A DNA stretch of 64,000 nt from Streptomyces sp. NBC_01669 (GCF_026339735.1 NZ_JAPEQG010000002.1:1116001-1180000), one strand, 5' to 3'; counted from the first letter of the stretch, positions 17,017 to 26,355 are shown. Notes: generated by a model not told the origin, from the sequence alone. Numbers and translations are program-made.

Positions 17017-19338
17017 TCACCGTGGACGTCCGGCACCGTTTCGGCGCTCCGTTGACACCCCTGTTGGTTGCTCTACCCAGACGGTCTTTCCCTGGCTTTG
17101 GTAGCGGGTGCCCCACTGGTCCGCGAGGCTTGCGATGATGAACAGTCCTCGGCCTGTCTCGTCGATGGTGCGGGCATGTTTCACCTGCGGAGCGCTGGTC
17201 GCGTTGTCGCTGACCTCGCAGGTCAGCATCCGCTCGAAGATCAGGCGTAGTTGCAGGGGCGGAGCGCCGTAGCGAACCGCGTTGCCGACGAGCTCACTGA
17301 CGATGAGCTCGGTGGTGTACGCCGTCTCCTCGTCCACCCCCCAGACGTCCAGCTGGTGGCGGGCCGCTGCGCGGGCGATCGGTGCGGCCTCAGGGTCCGC
17401 GGGCAGCGAGAGGGTCAGTACCCGATCTTTGGGCAGCGCCTTCGTGCGGGCGAGCAGCATGAGTGTCTCGCCGGTCCGGTTGCCGTCTGCGAGTGCGTGC
17501 GCGATGTCGTCGCGCAGGTCCGGCAGGGGCCTTGTGCCGGCGCCGTCCAGGAGCGGGCGCAGTGGACCGGACGGCGCCAGGACCTCGTCCGCGAGCGCGG
17601 CCGTGCCCATCATCAGAGTGCTTCCTTCGGGGAGGCTGACGGTGGTCGCGGGGAATGGGGCGTTGCCGGGTTCGGCGAGTGGGGGACCTGGGGGGACGGG
17701 CAGACCGGCCGAGGTGTCGTCGGGAAGGACCGCGACCGGCTCCGGGAGGCCAGCGCGGGCGATGGTGCAGGTGAGTTCGACCGGGTCGTAGATCGCGATG
17801 ACGCAGCCGGCGGTGAGCGGCTCACGGCTCAGGGGATCCATGGGAGGAAGCTCTGCGCGCGCGGCCACGAGACGGGCTGCGGTGTCGCTGAGGCGGGCCA
17901 GCAGCTCGTCGGGCTGCAGGTCCAGGGCGGCGAGTGTGTGGATGGCCGTCCGTAGGAGGCCCATCGTGATGGCTGCGGCGATGCCTTGCCCTGCCACGTC
18001 GCCGACGATCAGCGCGGTCCGTGCGCCGGGCAGCGCGATCGCGTCGTACCACGCGCCGCCGCCCTGCGGAGCGGGAAGGTGCAGTTGGGAAACGTCGATG
18101 GTGGTATGTGTGGCCGGTTGTTGGGGGAGAAACCTGCGCTGGACGGTTTGCGCGATAATCCACTCGCGCATGAACTGACGGGCGTTGTCGATGCAGAGCG
18201 CAGCATGGGCACACACTGCGGACGCCACCGCGACGTCCTCCTCTTCAAAGGGGTCTTGGTGGCGGTAGAAGCTGACCACGCCCAGAGCGTGGCCGCGCAA
18301 CGCCAGCGGTGCCACGATCAGGGAGTGCGAACCGGATCGCTTGATGACTTCGGCTCGGGCCGGGTCGGCGGCAAGCCATGAGCTGTCCTCCTCGATCGAT
18401 ACGAGGCGCGGCCGAAGGTCGGACAGGACGTCCGAGAAGGGGGTGCCGGTCGGCAGGGGGTGTACGGCTTCGACCGGGTGATCCGCGATTCGGCCTTCGA
18501 AGGCTGTTCGGCGCAGTGGAACGTCCCGGTGGACGGGCACCGGCGGGGGCTCGTTTCCGCGGATGACGTCTTCGATCACTTCGACGTCGGCGATGCCGGC
18601 GAAGGCGGGCACCACCGCCTCCACCAACTCCTGGCAGACGATGCCCACGTTCAGCCGGTGCCCCACTCGTGTGCGGACTGTGTCCAGGAGGGCCAGTCGG
18701 TTCTGTGCGTTCTCCCGCTCGGTGACGTCGACCGCGGATGCCACCAGTCCGGCCACATCGCCGTTGGAGTCCTCCAGGCGGAAGTAGGAGACGGAGTGGA
18801 TACGGCGCGTGGGTCGGCCCGGTGCCTTGATGCGCCGGACGAGCCGGTTCACCACCGGTTCTCCGCTCTCCAGGACCCTTTGTGCCACGGCGGCTTCTTC
18901 CTCAGGATCTTCGAGTTCACACGCCTCGGTGAAATGCTTGCCCAGAAGGTGCCCCACCGGCGCGTCATGCAGCCCGCCGGTAGCGGTGCTCATGCGGACC
19001 ACGCGCAGCTGATTGTCGAGGACGTGCAGTACGACCGGGGAATGGGTGAACATGGCCCTCAAGATCACCACGTCCTGCCCCGACATGGCGTCCCCCGCCG
19101 AGAGCACCTGCCACATCACGGAAGTACCTCGCAGCACCGGCTTGACCAGCACCGCGGCCGTCTCCGAGAACCTTTCCCGCTGCCGTTCGCCGTCAGCGGC
19201 GGCCTCACTCATGAGCGTGGTCACGGACCGGCCGACGGCCTCCTCGGCGGACCACCCGAACAGCTCCTCAGCCGGACGTCCCCACTCGACCACCCGGCCA
19301 CTGTCATCGATGAGTACGAGCACGTCTCCGCTGGGCAT
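17017..19338 (-). CDS. PAS-GAF-PP2C-HATPase protein with degenerate phosphatase motifs
   Basis: A 773-residue signalling protein. PAS domain (about 1-90, GRVVEWGRPAEELFGWS), second PAS (about 95-215, ending SAVDVTERENAQNRL), GAF (about 230-385), SpoIIE/PP2C-like domain (about 395-625) and C-terminal HATPase anti-sigma kinase domain (about 640-760, ELVGNAVRYGAPP, DETGRGLFII). In the PP2C part GDVAGQG is kept. The usual GGDW reads GGAW, YTDGLVE reads MMGTAALAD, and the final DD pair is GE, so metal binding is probably lost. Start ATG 19338 is preferred because GGAGGTG lies 7 nt upstream. Confidence 0.85.
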   Translation of the reverse strand: MPSGDVLVLIDDSGRVVEWGRPAEELFGWSAEEAVGRSVTTLMSEAAADGERQRERFSETAAVLVKPVLRGTSVMWQVLSAGDAMSGQDVVILRAMFTHSPVVLHVLDNQLRVVRMSTATGGLHDAPVGHLLGKHFTEACELEDPEEEAAVAQRVLESGEPVVNRLVRRIKAPGRPTRRIHSVSYFRLEDSNGDVAGLVASAVDVTERENAQNRLALLDTVRTRVGHRLNVGIVCQELVEAVVPAFAGIADVEVIEDVIRGNEPPPVPVHRDVPLRRTAFEGRIADHPVEAVHPLPTGTPFSDVLSDLRPRLVSIEEDSSWLAADPARAEVIKRSGSHSLIVAPLALRGHALGVVSFYRHQDPFEEEDVAVASAVCAHAALCIDNARQFMREWIIAQTVQRRFLPQQPATHTTIDVSQLHLPAPQGGGAWYDAIALPGARTALIVGDVAGQGIAAAITMGLLRTAIHTLAALDLQPDELLARLSDTAARLVAARAELPPMDPLSREPLTAGCVIAIYDPVELTCTIARAGLPEPVAVLPDDTSAGLPVPPGPPLAEPGNAPFPATTVSLPEGSTLMMGTAALADEVLAPSGPLRPLLDGAGTRPLPDLRDDIAHALADGNRTGETLMLLARTKALPKDRVLTLSLPADPEAAPIARAAARHQLDVWGVDEETAYTTELIVSELVGNAVRYGAPPLQLRLIFERMLTCEVSDNATSAPQVKHARTIDETGRGLFIIASLADQWGTRYQSQGKTVWVEQPTGVSTERRNGAGRPR

Positions 19339-19583
19339 TCGAAAACACCTCCGCCGCCATCCCTGCCCACCCAGTGTCGACGACAGGCTCACTCAACCGG
19401 CAGCTACACCGATTGGCTCAGCCCCCTTCCCACCAGAGCTGTCCAGAGCCCTTCGTCGCTGCTGGTCCCCGTCATCGTGCGGTCGTGGCGGGGACAGCAG
19501 CCGTGCTGGCTTGGGGGAGAAGAGGCACAGTGCCTCTGCCAGGCTCGGTGCGAGCGCGGCCGATTGTGGCGCACGCGCGCTCA

Positions 19584-19785
19584 GAGCCTGTCGGGTGACC
19601 TGTGATCGGGCGGCCACGCCCTGGCACGCACGCTTCCCGCGTTGCCGGAATGTCCTCGTAGCTTCTTCCCCAAGCTCTCAGCTTCGTTCGAGCAGGGGAG
19701 ACCCCATCCGAGGACATCCCGCCGCCTTGGAATCGCACGCACCAGACCGCGTCCGCTATCCGATCGAAGGTCACCCGACAGGCTC
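19584..19785. mobile_element. 202-bp MITE, copy 1
   Basis: Non-coding element with imperfect terminal inverted repeats (GAGCCTGTCGGGTGACCT at each end) and flanking TCA/TCA direct repeats (19581-19583, 19786-19788). A copy of identical length and about 96% identity lies in the opposite orientation at 38030-38231. A TNA-type 3-bp duplication suggests mobilisation by an IS5-family transposase (inference). Confidence 0.85.
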
Positions 19786-19919
19786 TCAGGCGCGGAGGGG
19801 CGATATCTGCCGGAGGGCTTTCCGGCTGGGCTCGCCGGGGTCGGGAAACAACGGCCGTGCGGCGAACCGCCGGAAAGCTGCGCCACCGGTCAGGCCCGGG
19901 CGTCCCGCAGTGGCTGCCT

Positions 19920-21350
19920 TCAGCCTCGGTGGGTCTCCAGCAGCCTCAGCCAGACCTCGCTGATCGTGGGGAAGGCGGGTACGGCGTGCCAGAGTCTGTC
20001 GATCGGAACCTCGCCCGCGACGGCGATGGTGGCCGAGTGCAGCAGTTCTCCTACGCCGGGCCCGGCGAAGGTGACCCCGGCCACGGTGTCACGGTCCAGA
20101 TCGATGAGCATACGGGCCTGGCCGCGGTACCCCTCGGCGTACTGGTGGGCGCCCGCAACGCGTGCGAGGTCGTAGTCCACCACCTTGATCCGACGCCCGC
20201 TTTGCTCCGCCCCGCGGGTGGTCAGGCCAACGGCGGCGACTTCCAGGTGAGTAAAGACCACTTGCGGTACGGCGGCGCTGTCGGCGGTGGCCGCGTGCGC
20301 ACCCCACCGGGTGTCGTCGACCGGCTCGCCCTTGGCGCGGGCGCCGATGACCGCGCCCGCGATCCGGGCCTGGTACTTGCCCTGGTGGGTCATCAGGGCG
20401 CGGTGGTTGACGTCGCCGACGGCGTAGAACCAGCCGTCGGCGACGTCGGTCACTCGGAAGGTGTCGTCCACCTTCAGCCAGTCGCCCGGGGTGAGACCTA
20501 TCGTCTCCAGCCCCAGGTCCCAGGTTCGCGGAGCGCGGCCGGTGGCCAACAGGATCTCGTCCGCCGCCAGATGCCCGCCGTCGGCCAGGGTGATCTGGAC
20601 CTCGCCGCCCTCGCGCGCCAGGGAGGTTACGGAGGTCCCGAACCGGATGTCGACGCCGGCTTCCCGCAGGCCGTCGGTCACCAGCTCTCCGGCGAACGGC
20701 TCCATCCGCTGCAGCAACGCGTCCTCGAGAACCAGCATGGTCACCTGAGAGCCGAGCGCCTGCCAGGCGGTGGCCATCTCGACGGCCACCACACCGCCGC
20801 CGACCACGGCCAGACGTCCGGGGACCTTGTCGGCACTGGTCGCCTCACGGCTGGTCCAAGGGCGAACGGTGTCCAGGCCGGGGATGCTGGGCAGAGCCGC
20901 GCTGGTTCCGGTGGAGACGGCCACGGCGTGCCGAGCCGTGAGGGCGACGGTCCCACCGCCGGGAGTCTGCACACTCACCTTGCGGGGGCCGGTGAGGCGG
21001 CCGTGGCCTCGGATCAGATCGACGGAGACCGAGTCCAGCCAGTCGACCTGGTCCTCGTCCTTCCAGTACGAGGACATCTTGTCGCGGTGCGCGAGGACCG
21101 CCTCGACGTCCAACGGCCCGGCGACCGCCTGACCCAGCCCGGGCACTCGGCGCGCGTCGGCGCGCGCCACCACCGGGCGCAGCAGCGCCTTGCTGGGGTC
21201 GCAGGCCCAGAACGAGCACTCCCCGCCGAGCAGTTCACGCTCCACGATCACGGTGCTGAGACCGGCGGCGCGGGCGCGTTCGGCCACGTTCTCACCGACC
21301 GGGCCTGCGCCGATGACGATCACATCGTAGGTGCGGGTGGTCTCGTTCAT
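19920..21350 (-). CDS. Pyridine nucleotide-disulfide oxidoreductase, cassette copy 1
   Basis: A 476-residue FAD/NAD(P)H flavoprotein of the lipoamide-dehydrogenase/mycothione-reductase class. FAD motif VIVIGAGPVGENVAERA (about 9-25), redox pair CSFWACDPSKALL (CxxxxC), NAD(P) motif LAVVGGGVVAVEMATAW, second FAD motif FYAVGDVNHRALM, and dimer domain ending WHAVPAFPTISEVW. The HPT catalytic His is Phe here. ATG 21350 follows GGAGC; upstream in-frame starts are less likely. It lies 289 nt downstream of a co-directional VOC gene. A near-duplicate is at 31998-33437. Confidence 0.9.
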   Translation of the reverse strand: MNETTRTYDVIVIGAGPVGENVAERARAAGLSTVIVERELLGGECSFWACDPSKALLRPVVARADARRVPGLGQAVAGPLDVEAVLAHRDKMSSYWKDEDQVDWLDSVSVDLIRGHGRLTGPRKVSVQTPGGGTVALTARHAVAVSTGTSAALPSIPGLDTVRPWTSREATSADKVPGRLAVVGGGVVAVEMATAWQALGSQVTMLVLEDALLQRMEPFAGELVTDGLREAGVDIRFGTSVTSLAREGGEVQITLADGGHLAADEILLATGRAPRTWDLGLETIGLTPGDWLKVDDTFRVTDVADGWFYAVGDVNHRALMTHQGKYQARIAGAVIGARAKGEPVDDTRWGAHAATADSAAVPQVVFTHLEVAAVGLTTRGAEQSGRRIKVVDYDLARVAGAHQYAEGYRGQARMLIDLDRDTVAGVTFAGPGVGELLHSATIAVAGEVPIDRLWHAVPAFPTISEVWLRLLETHRG

Positions 21351-21639
21351 TGCTGCTCCGTTCATCACTGCTTCTGCAACTCGGTCGGATATTTCGGTGG
21401 CCCGACACCTGGCCGCACGATGTTCCCCCGCTTTCACCGGGGAGATCCGCAGGGCGGTGCTCGGGTGATGCGGTTGCGTGGTATCCGGACCGCTGGTGCC
21501 GGGGCGCGCCTTTGCGCCTGGCGGGTCGGTGCCGGGGTCCGGGTGTTCTGCTTTGCGGGTGCTGTGGCCAGGGGCTGAAGGGGGTGGCCGCGGTCCGGGT
21601 TGGTCATGACCGTTGCACCGTTGGGTGGTTGGTGTGGTG

Positions 21640-22113
21640 TCAGCGGCCGGGGGCGCGCTGCGTCACTTCCTGGAGCACCCATCCGTTGCCGTCGGGGTCG
21701 CTGAAGGTGAGGTAGGAGCCGTAGGAGGCGCGGTCGGGGTGGGGGCCGGCCAGTCGTTCCTGGCCTGTGCCGTGGTGGACGGCGCTTCCGGATTCGTGGC
21801 CGTGGTGGAGGAGTCCTCCGGCGTCGTGGAACACCTCGCTCACGTCGATGCCGCGGCTGGTGAGCTCGGCGTGGGCTTCTTCGATGTCGGTGACGATGAG
21901 GTACAGGCTCTGGGTCGTGCCGGGGGCGGTGGAGGTCATTCCCTCGCCGAAGATGATCGAGCACTCGGAGCCGGGCGGGGTGAAGTGGACCACCCGGAAG
22001 TCGTCACTGGCTGTGTAGTCGACGTCCAGGCGGAATCCCACCGCCTCGTAGAAGGCCTTGGTCCGGTCGATGTCGGAGACGGGCAGCACGATCATTTCGA
22101 GTTTCAGATCCAT
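21640..22113 (-). CDS. VOC (glyoxalase/bleomycin resistance) family protein, copy 1
   Basis: A 157-residue two-module VOC protein: LKLEMIVLPVSDIDRTKAFY (first beta-alpha-beta), DFRVVHFTPPGSECSIIFG, SLYLIVTDIEEAHAEL, and SDPDGNGWVLQEV with the usual metal Glu. Likely a metal-dependent isomerase, dioxygenase or binding protein; substrate unknown. ATG 22113 follows GACATCTCC... with AAGGACATCTCC upstream. The OhrR-like dyad at 22240-22261 lies upstream. It probably forms one transcript with the oxidoreductase downstream. Confidence 0.88.
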   Translation of the reverse strand: MDLKLEMIVLPVSDIDRTKAFYEAVGFRLDVDYTASDDFRVVHFTPPGSECSIIFGEGMTSTAPGTTQSLYLIVTDIEEAHAELTSRGIDVSEVFHDAGGLLHHGHESGSAVHHGTGQERLAGPHPDRASYGSYLTFSDPDGNGWVLQEVTQRAPGR

Positions 22114-22239
22114 GGAGATGTCCTTGCTTCTTGGCATCGGTGAATTTCACGCATCTGCGCGTCACCGGTTCAACAGGTGGTGGGATGGATGGTGGGGTGG
22201 CTCATCCCGCGGTTCAACCTGCCAAGAAACCTATCTGGC

Positions 22240-22261
22240 ACTTAACTCGTGCACAAGTAAA
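22240..22261. promoter_or_regulatory. OhrR/MarR-like operator upstream of VOC gene
   Basis: ACTTAACTCGTGCACAAGTA contains the dyad ACT.GTGCAC.AGT. A closely similar sequence (17 of 21 positions on the opposite strand) is at 25722-25742 before the hydrolase gene. A TGTGCACA core is at 22993 before the regulator gene. This is a candidate binding site of the 23074 regulator (inference). Confidence 0.5.
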
Positions 22262-22559
22262 ACTAGGGCACTGAAAGTGTGGCAAAGGAAACAAGCGACG
22301 GGCTGGGCCCGGGCCTCCGGGGCCGGGTGGCGGCCCCTGGACGTGGTCGATCCCGGGGCTTGGGCGGGGCTCTTGCTGCGCGGGCTGGTGCGCCACGGGC
22401 GGTCGCTGCACGGAACCGGTGCGTGCGGGGGCCTTCGGGGGAAGCTTCTGCGAGGCGGTCATCCTTGTGGCTCGAGCCCGGCGACGCTGACGCAGCGTCA
22501 GGAGCTTCACGGGCGGCCGGAATGTGCCGCGGAGCAGCGCACGCGTGACGCTGCGGACG

Positions 22560-22700
22560 ACCCGGGCCCGGCTCGCGGTAGCGCTCCAGGGAGCCGCTTC
22601 TCGCGCGGCCCACGGTTTTGTCCGCATTGCTGATCAGCATGTCGAGCCCGCCTGCTGTGGCGACGGCGTCTTCGGCCGAGCCGGCCGGATACTGCGGGCG
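22560..22700 (-). pseudogene. Short-chain dehydrogenase fragment (weak)
   Basis: The minus frame reads SAEDAVATAGGLDMLISNADKTV with a break; the GLDxLxSNAxKTV portion matches the NAG strand of SDR enzymes. Downstream text is out of frame. The rest of 22262-22992 shows no other recognisable coding sequence. Confidence 0.3.
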
Positions 22701-22984
22701 CCAAGGGCTGCGCACTGTCACTCTCGATGATCGCGGGCTGCTCCTTGGGGCCGACCGCGGGGCCGATGGGTGGTGGGGCCCCGGGCGATGGGCACCCTGA
22801 GGGTCGCCGCGGAGCGGCGGATGGGCACGACTTTCCTCTGCGTGCAAGCCCCGGTTGGATCGCTCTGGCGATCGGGCATGTGGGTGCGGACGTGATGTGC
22901 CGGCGGCGTCGTCGCGCGGATGGCAGTCGGGTGTATGCGATGACGGTGCGGTGTGTCCGGGGTGTCGCCGCCGGGCGGTCCAGT

Positions 22985-23005
22985 CTATTAAGTGTGCACA
23001 ATATA
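22985..23005. promoter_or_regulatory. Candidate autoregulatory site of OhrR-like gene
   Basis: A/T-rich TATTAAGTGTGCACAATATA with a perfect TGTGCACA core about 75 bp before the regulator start. It shares the GTGCAC core with the 22240 site. Confidence 0.4.
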
Positions 23006-23073
23006 ATGTTGAGCATGTAAGTTTTGGGGCATGCTAACTATGCGTGAAAGGTTTGCGCGGAGGAGGAGTCGTG

Positions 23074-23544
23074 ATGAGCAAGATCGAGACGGGTGCCGGG
23101 CAGGATGACGCCGCTGCGCCCAGCCTGCTCCTCGGGGACCAGATGTGCTTCGCCCTGTACGCAGCGCAGCGCGCGGTGACCAGTCGCTACCGCCCGCTGC
23201 TGGACGAGCTCAATCTGACCTATCCCCAGTACCTGGTGATGCTGGTGCTGTGGGAGCACGGCGCCCTTCCCATCAAGACCCTGGGCACGCTTTTGCAGCT
23301 CGACTACGGCACCTTGACCCCGCTGCTCAAGCGCCTGCAGGCTCACGGGTTCATCCGGCGCGAGCGCCAGGCGAGCGACGAGCGCTCGGTGCAGATCACC
23401 CTCACCGAGCAGGGGACTGAGCTCCGCGAGCGCGCTCGCGCCGTCCCCGTCGCAATGGGGGAGGCTGTCGGCTTGAGCCCTCGGGAGATCGCGGACGCCA
23501 AGTCCTTCCTCGAGCGTCTGACAGCCAACCTCTCCGCAACCTGA
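23074..23544 (+). CDS. ohrR: OhrR-type MarR-family redox regulator
   Basis: A 156-residue winged-helix repressor. LLLGDQMCFALYAAQRAVT carries the conserved peroxide-sensing Cys of OhrR in its usual context. The winged helix follows: LTYPQYLVMLVLWEHG, IKTLGTLLQLDYGTLTPLLK, then the wing RRERQASDERSVQITLT. ATG 23074 (or GTG 23071) follows GGAGGAGGAG. It is divergent from the VOC/oxidoreductase pair across about 1 kb. By family knowledge it senses organic hydroperoxides and represses detoxification genes. The gene symbol reflects family, not proven orthology. Confidence 0.85.
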   Translation: MSKIETGAGQDDAAAPSLLLGDQMCFALYAAQRAVTSRYRPLLDELNLTYPQYLVMLVLWEHGALPIKTLGTLLQLDYGTLTPLLKRLQAHGFIRRERQASDERSVQITLTEQGTELRERARAVPVAMGEAVGLSPREIADAKSFLERLTANLSAT

Positions 23545-23753
23545 CCCGGCTGCTGCCCCGTCGCTGATCCGCCGGGAACGGTTTCCCGGACAGATCGCCG
23601 CCCCGTGCATCCGCCGCATCCGCCACCTGCGCTTCGCGCTCCGGCATCAGCCAGGATCGTGAGGTTCGGCGTAGCTGCCACTGGGCACGTTTGCTCAGCT
23701 CAAGGGCTGTTTCCAACGGAACCTGTCAAAGCGATCAAGGCAGGTAGATCGTT

Positions 23754-24815
23754 CTAACGCTGTGCTGGGATCAGTGGGCCGTCTGGTGCCGGCTGGTTGA
23801 TCCAGGCCGCTGCGGGGACCTTCGGGGGCTCTGGTGGCTTGCGGACGAAGCGTTCAGGGTGCTTCGCGTAGACCGCCTGGAGGACGTCGGCACGCATCTC
23901 GCGGAGCTGCTCGGCGAGACCGAAGTGCACGTCGTAGGGCGTGTGCAGGCCGATCCCGGAGTGCCGATGCTCCTCGTTGTACCAGGTGAAGAACTGGGTG
24001 CACCACGCCCGGGCGTCCTCGAGAGATCCGAAACGCTCGGGAAAGTCGTGCCGGTATTTCAGGGTCTTGTACTGGCTCTCGCTGTACGGGTTGTCGTTCG
24101 ACGTCTTCGGCCGCGAATGCGACTTGGTGACGCCGAGACCGGCCATCATCTGGGCGACGTTCTGCGCGACCATCGGGGACCCGCGGTCCGAGTGGATCGT
24201 CAACTGCCCGGGTTCGATGCCGTACTTGGCGATCGTCTCGGACAGGAACCGCTCGGCGAGGTCCTTGTTCTCGTGGGCGGCGATCATCCAGCCGACCGTG
24301 TAGCGGCTGAAGATGTCGATGATCGTGTAGAGGCAGTAGTAGACGCCCTTGACCGGCCCCTTCAGCTTCGTGATGTCCCAGCTCCAGACCCGGTTCGGGC
24401 CCTCGGCGACCAGCTCGGGAACGGTCCGGGGTGGGTGGACGGCCTGACGGCGGCGTTCACGGACCTCGCCATGTCGTCGCAGGAGCCGGTACATCGTCGA
24501 CTCCGAGCACAGGTAGACACCCCGGTCCAGGAGGACCGCGTAGATCTCGGCGGGCGCCATGTCAGCGAACTCCGGGGAATGGAGCACATCGAGGACCCGT
24601 ATCTCCTCCTCGGGTGCGAGAGCGCGGGGGTGTCGGCGCCGTTCCCGCCGCGGCTTGGCCGGGGCGGGGCTTCGGCGGTGTTGGCGGTAGTAGGTGGCAC
24701 GGCTCACGCCGAGCGCGGCGCATGCCTGGACGCGTCCGACCAGCCCGGTGAGCTCTTCAAGGGCCTGGTTGCGGGCGGTGTTGAACGCCACGGCCGCGAA
24801 CTGGGCCCCGGTCAC
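23754..24815 (-). CDS. IS3-family transposase OrfB (DDE), copy 1
   Basis: A 353-residue integrase-core protein. N-terminal HTH_21 region (GVSRATYYRQHRRS), then DDE residues in WSWDITKLKGPVKG, IHSDRGSPMVAQN and SDNPYSESQYKTLKYRH-type DNPYSESQYK. GTG 24815 overlaps the orfA stop (GTGA). The same frame is open upstream to the slippery site, so a fused OrfAB made by -1 frameshifting is also expected. The protein is identical to that of the second copy. Confidence 0.9.
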   Translation of the reverse strand: MTGAQFAAVAFNTARNQALEELTGLVGRVQACAALGVSRATYYRQHRRSPAPAKPRRERRRHPRALAPEEEIRVLDVLHSPEFADMAPAEIYAVLLDRGVYLCSESTMYRLLRRHGEVRERRRQAVHPPRTVPELVAEGPNRVWSWDITKLKGPVKGVYYCLYTIIDIFSRYTVGWMIAAHENKDLAERFLSETIAKYGIEPGQLTIHSDRGSPMVAQNVAQMMAGLGVTKSHSRPKTSNDNPYSESQYKTLKYRHDFPERFGSLEDARAWCTQFFTWYNEEHRHSGIGLHTPYDVHFGLAEQLREMRADVLQAVYAKHPERFVRKPPEPPKVPAAAWINQPAPDGPLIPAQR

Positions 24816-25225
24816 TGGTTCTTCTCGCCGTTCCTGTTCGGGGCGCTGTCCGTGGCGAACTGGTCGAGCAGCGCGGAGAGTTTTCCCTGGACCTCGATGA
24901 CGGTGCGGGCCTTCGCGAGGTCGGCTTCCAGGCGGGCCTTCTCCGCCTTCAGCTTCGCGATCTCCTTGTCCCTCGGGTCCGCCTTCGGCCGTCCGGCCGA
25001 CGCGGCGAGCCCGTCCAGGGCGCCCTTGTCCCGCTGCTGCCGCCACGTCGTGATCAACGACGAGTACAGACCCTCCCGCCGCAGCAGAGCGCCCTTGCCC
25101 TTCTTGTCCAACGTCTCGTACTCCGCGAGGATCCTCGCCTTGTACTCCGCGGTATACCGGCGCGGACCGGTCGAACGGGCTTCTACCTGCGGATCAGGGG
25201 TCCCGTGGTCATTCGTGCTGGCCAC
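24812..25225 (-). CDS. IS3-family transposase OrfA, copy 1
   Basis: HTH protein of the IS3 family: RRYTAEYKARILAEYETLD, GALLRREGLYSSLITTWRQQ, followed by a leucine-zipper-like coil (DKEIAKLKAEKARLEADLAK). GTG 25225 (ASTNDHG) is preferred because AAGGAG lies about 10 nt upstream; a longer frame from 25258 is possible. Slippage at GGGAAAA would move ribosomes into orfB. Confidence 0.88.
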   Translation of the reverse strand: MASTNDHGTPDPQVEARSTGPRRYTAEYKARILAEYETLDKKGKGALLRREGLYSSLITTWRQQRDKGALDGLAASAGRPKADPRDKEIAKLKAEKARLEADLAKARTVIEVQGKLSALLDQFATDSAPNRNGEKNQ

Positions 25226-25439
25226 CCGGGCACTACTCCTTCTCCGCCCTCGACTCAATGAATCATCCAGTATGCCTGACTCGATCTACTTTGACAGAGA
25301 GGGCAAGGTGCCCATGGTGGGGCTGCCCCGAACCCCGCGGTGAGAGCAAGCCGCATCGCTCAGTCTCGGCTTTCCCATGCCTCATGCGCCCCGCCCGGCC
25401 TGTGCTCTGGCGCGGTGGGTACTGCCTGCTCGTCGTCGG

Positions 25440-25580
25440 CCGACGCCGGCGTGTGATGAGGCCATTGACCTCCAGGCGGCGGCGTGAGGTCGTCAAACCG
25501 ACCGCCTCAAGCGGTGGCCGGTACGTGCCGGTCACTGCGCAGGAGGCGGCGCAGAGGGTGAAGCGCAGCTGGTCGTTCAC
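25440..25580 (-). pseudogene. OhrR-like regulator, decayed N-terminal fragment
   Basis: The minus frame NDQLRFTLCAASCAVTGTYR then PPLEAVGLT aligns with the OhrR start seen at 23074 (DQMCFALYAAQRAVTSRYRP). The sensing Cys position is Arg here and the protein degrades after LTTS. It is divergent from the truncated hydrolase at 25822, as expected for an OhrR-type regulator and its target. The remainder of 25304-25821 holds no other gene. Confidence 0.55.
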
Positions 25581-25721
25581 GGGCGAGGCCAGCTTCGATA
25601 TCCCTTTTCTATCGATTTAGTGGGGCAGGTAACAGGAAGTGCTTCCGCTCTCGTCGCAGTGCTGGTCAGGCGCGTCGCGTCCATGATCCATCACCCATTC
25701 CACGAGTGAATCGCCCACTTG

Positions 25722-25742
25722 TAACTTGTACACGAGGTAATT
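25722..25742. promoter_or_regulatory. OhrR/MarR-like operator upstream of hydrolase
   Basis: The complement reads AATTACCTCGTGTACAAGTT, matching the 22240 site at 17 of 21 positions. It lies between the decayed OhrR fragment and the hydrolase start, consistent with a divergent operator. Confidence 0.5.
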
Positions 25743-25821
25743 TCGCTCTAGGGTTTTGATGTGGCGCCGGACAGTACGCATCCCGGAGCCGTCAATGATG
25801 TATCCGACAGGGAGATCACCG

Positions 25822-26115
25822 ATGAACCGCAAGCTCAAGAGCCACTCTTTCCGGACATACGCCGCCCTCGGGACCGCCGCCGGTGCGGCAGCGCTGGCCC
25901 TGATGGTCACCACGCCCGCCAGCGCCACCGAGGCGACTGAGATCGAGTCTCACCGCCCGGGCGCCAAGCCGCCGGTGGTGCTGGTGCACGGCTCCTTCGC
26001 GGACTCCTCCAGCTGGAACGGCGTCGTCAAGGATCTGAAGCGCTCCGGCATTGCGGTCATCGCGCCCGCCGACCCGCTGTGGGGCTGCACAGCAACGCCG
26101 ACCCTGAGTGCGTAA
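25822..26115 (+). pseudogene. Secreted alpha/beta hydrolase, 3' truncated
   Basis: ATG 25822 follows AGGGAGA. A signal peptide is clear (basic MNRKLKSHSFR, hydrophobic AAGAAALALMV, cleavage after TPASA). Then KPPVVLVHGSFADSSSW has the oxyanion HG of the fold. The homology ends at VIAPADPL near 26080, and the frame runs into unrelated sequence and stops at 26115. No nucleophile or His remains, so it is a broken gene. Confidence 0.75.
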
Positions 26116-26189
26116 ATACCGCACGACCGAACCGAAGCCCGTGAGCAAGCGACTGGCCGTCGAGCTGAGGCCGTATCCCGACTGCGCGG

Positions 26190-26355
26190 GGCTGGATCCG
26201 GCAGGCCGAGGCTGATGCGGGCGAGCGGGATGACCGGCTGACCACCGACGAGCTGGAAGAGCTGGCCCAGCTGCGTCGGGAGATGAGCCAGCTGCGCCGG
26301 GTGAACGAGGTCCAGCGCACCGCCTCGGCTTTTTCGCCACGCGGCTAGACCCGAC
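26190..26355 (+). pseudogene. IS3-type OrfA fragment
   Basis: The plus frame WIRQAEADAGERDDRLTTDE then LEELAQLRREMSQLRRVNEV is the coiled C-terminal half of an IS3-family OrfA. It ends out of frame at TASAF. This is a different IS3 type from the complete copies in this window. Confidence 0.6.

Larger units (their letters stand above)
23717..25303 (-). mobile_element. IS3-family element, copy 1 (1587 bp)
   Basis: The ends were fixed by comparison with the identical copy at 56466-58052. The element runs from CGGAACCTGTCAAAG to CTTTGACAGAGAGGG, with 3-bp direct repeats CAA at 23714-23716 and 25304-25306. The inner terminal repeat is CTGTCAAAG. It carries orfA and orfB on the minus strand with a GGGAAAA slippery heptamer at 24881-24887. 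Confidence 0.92.
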
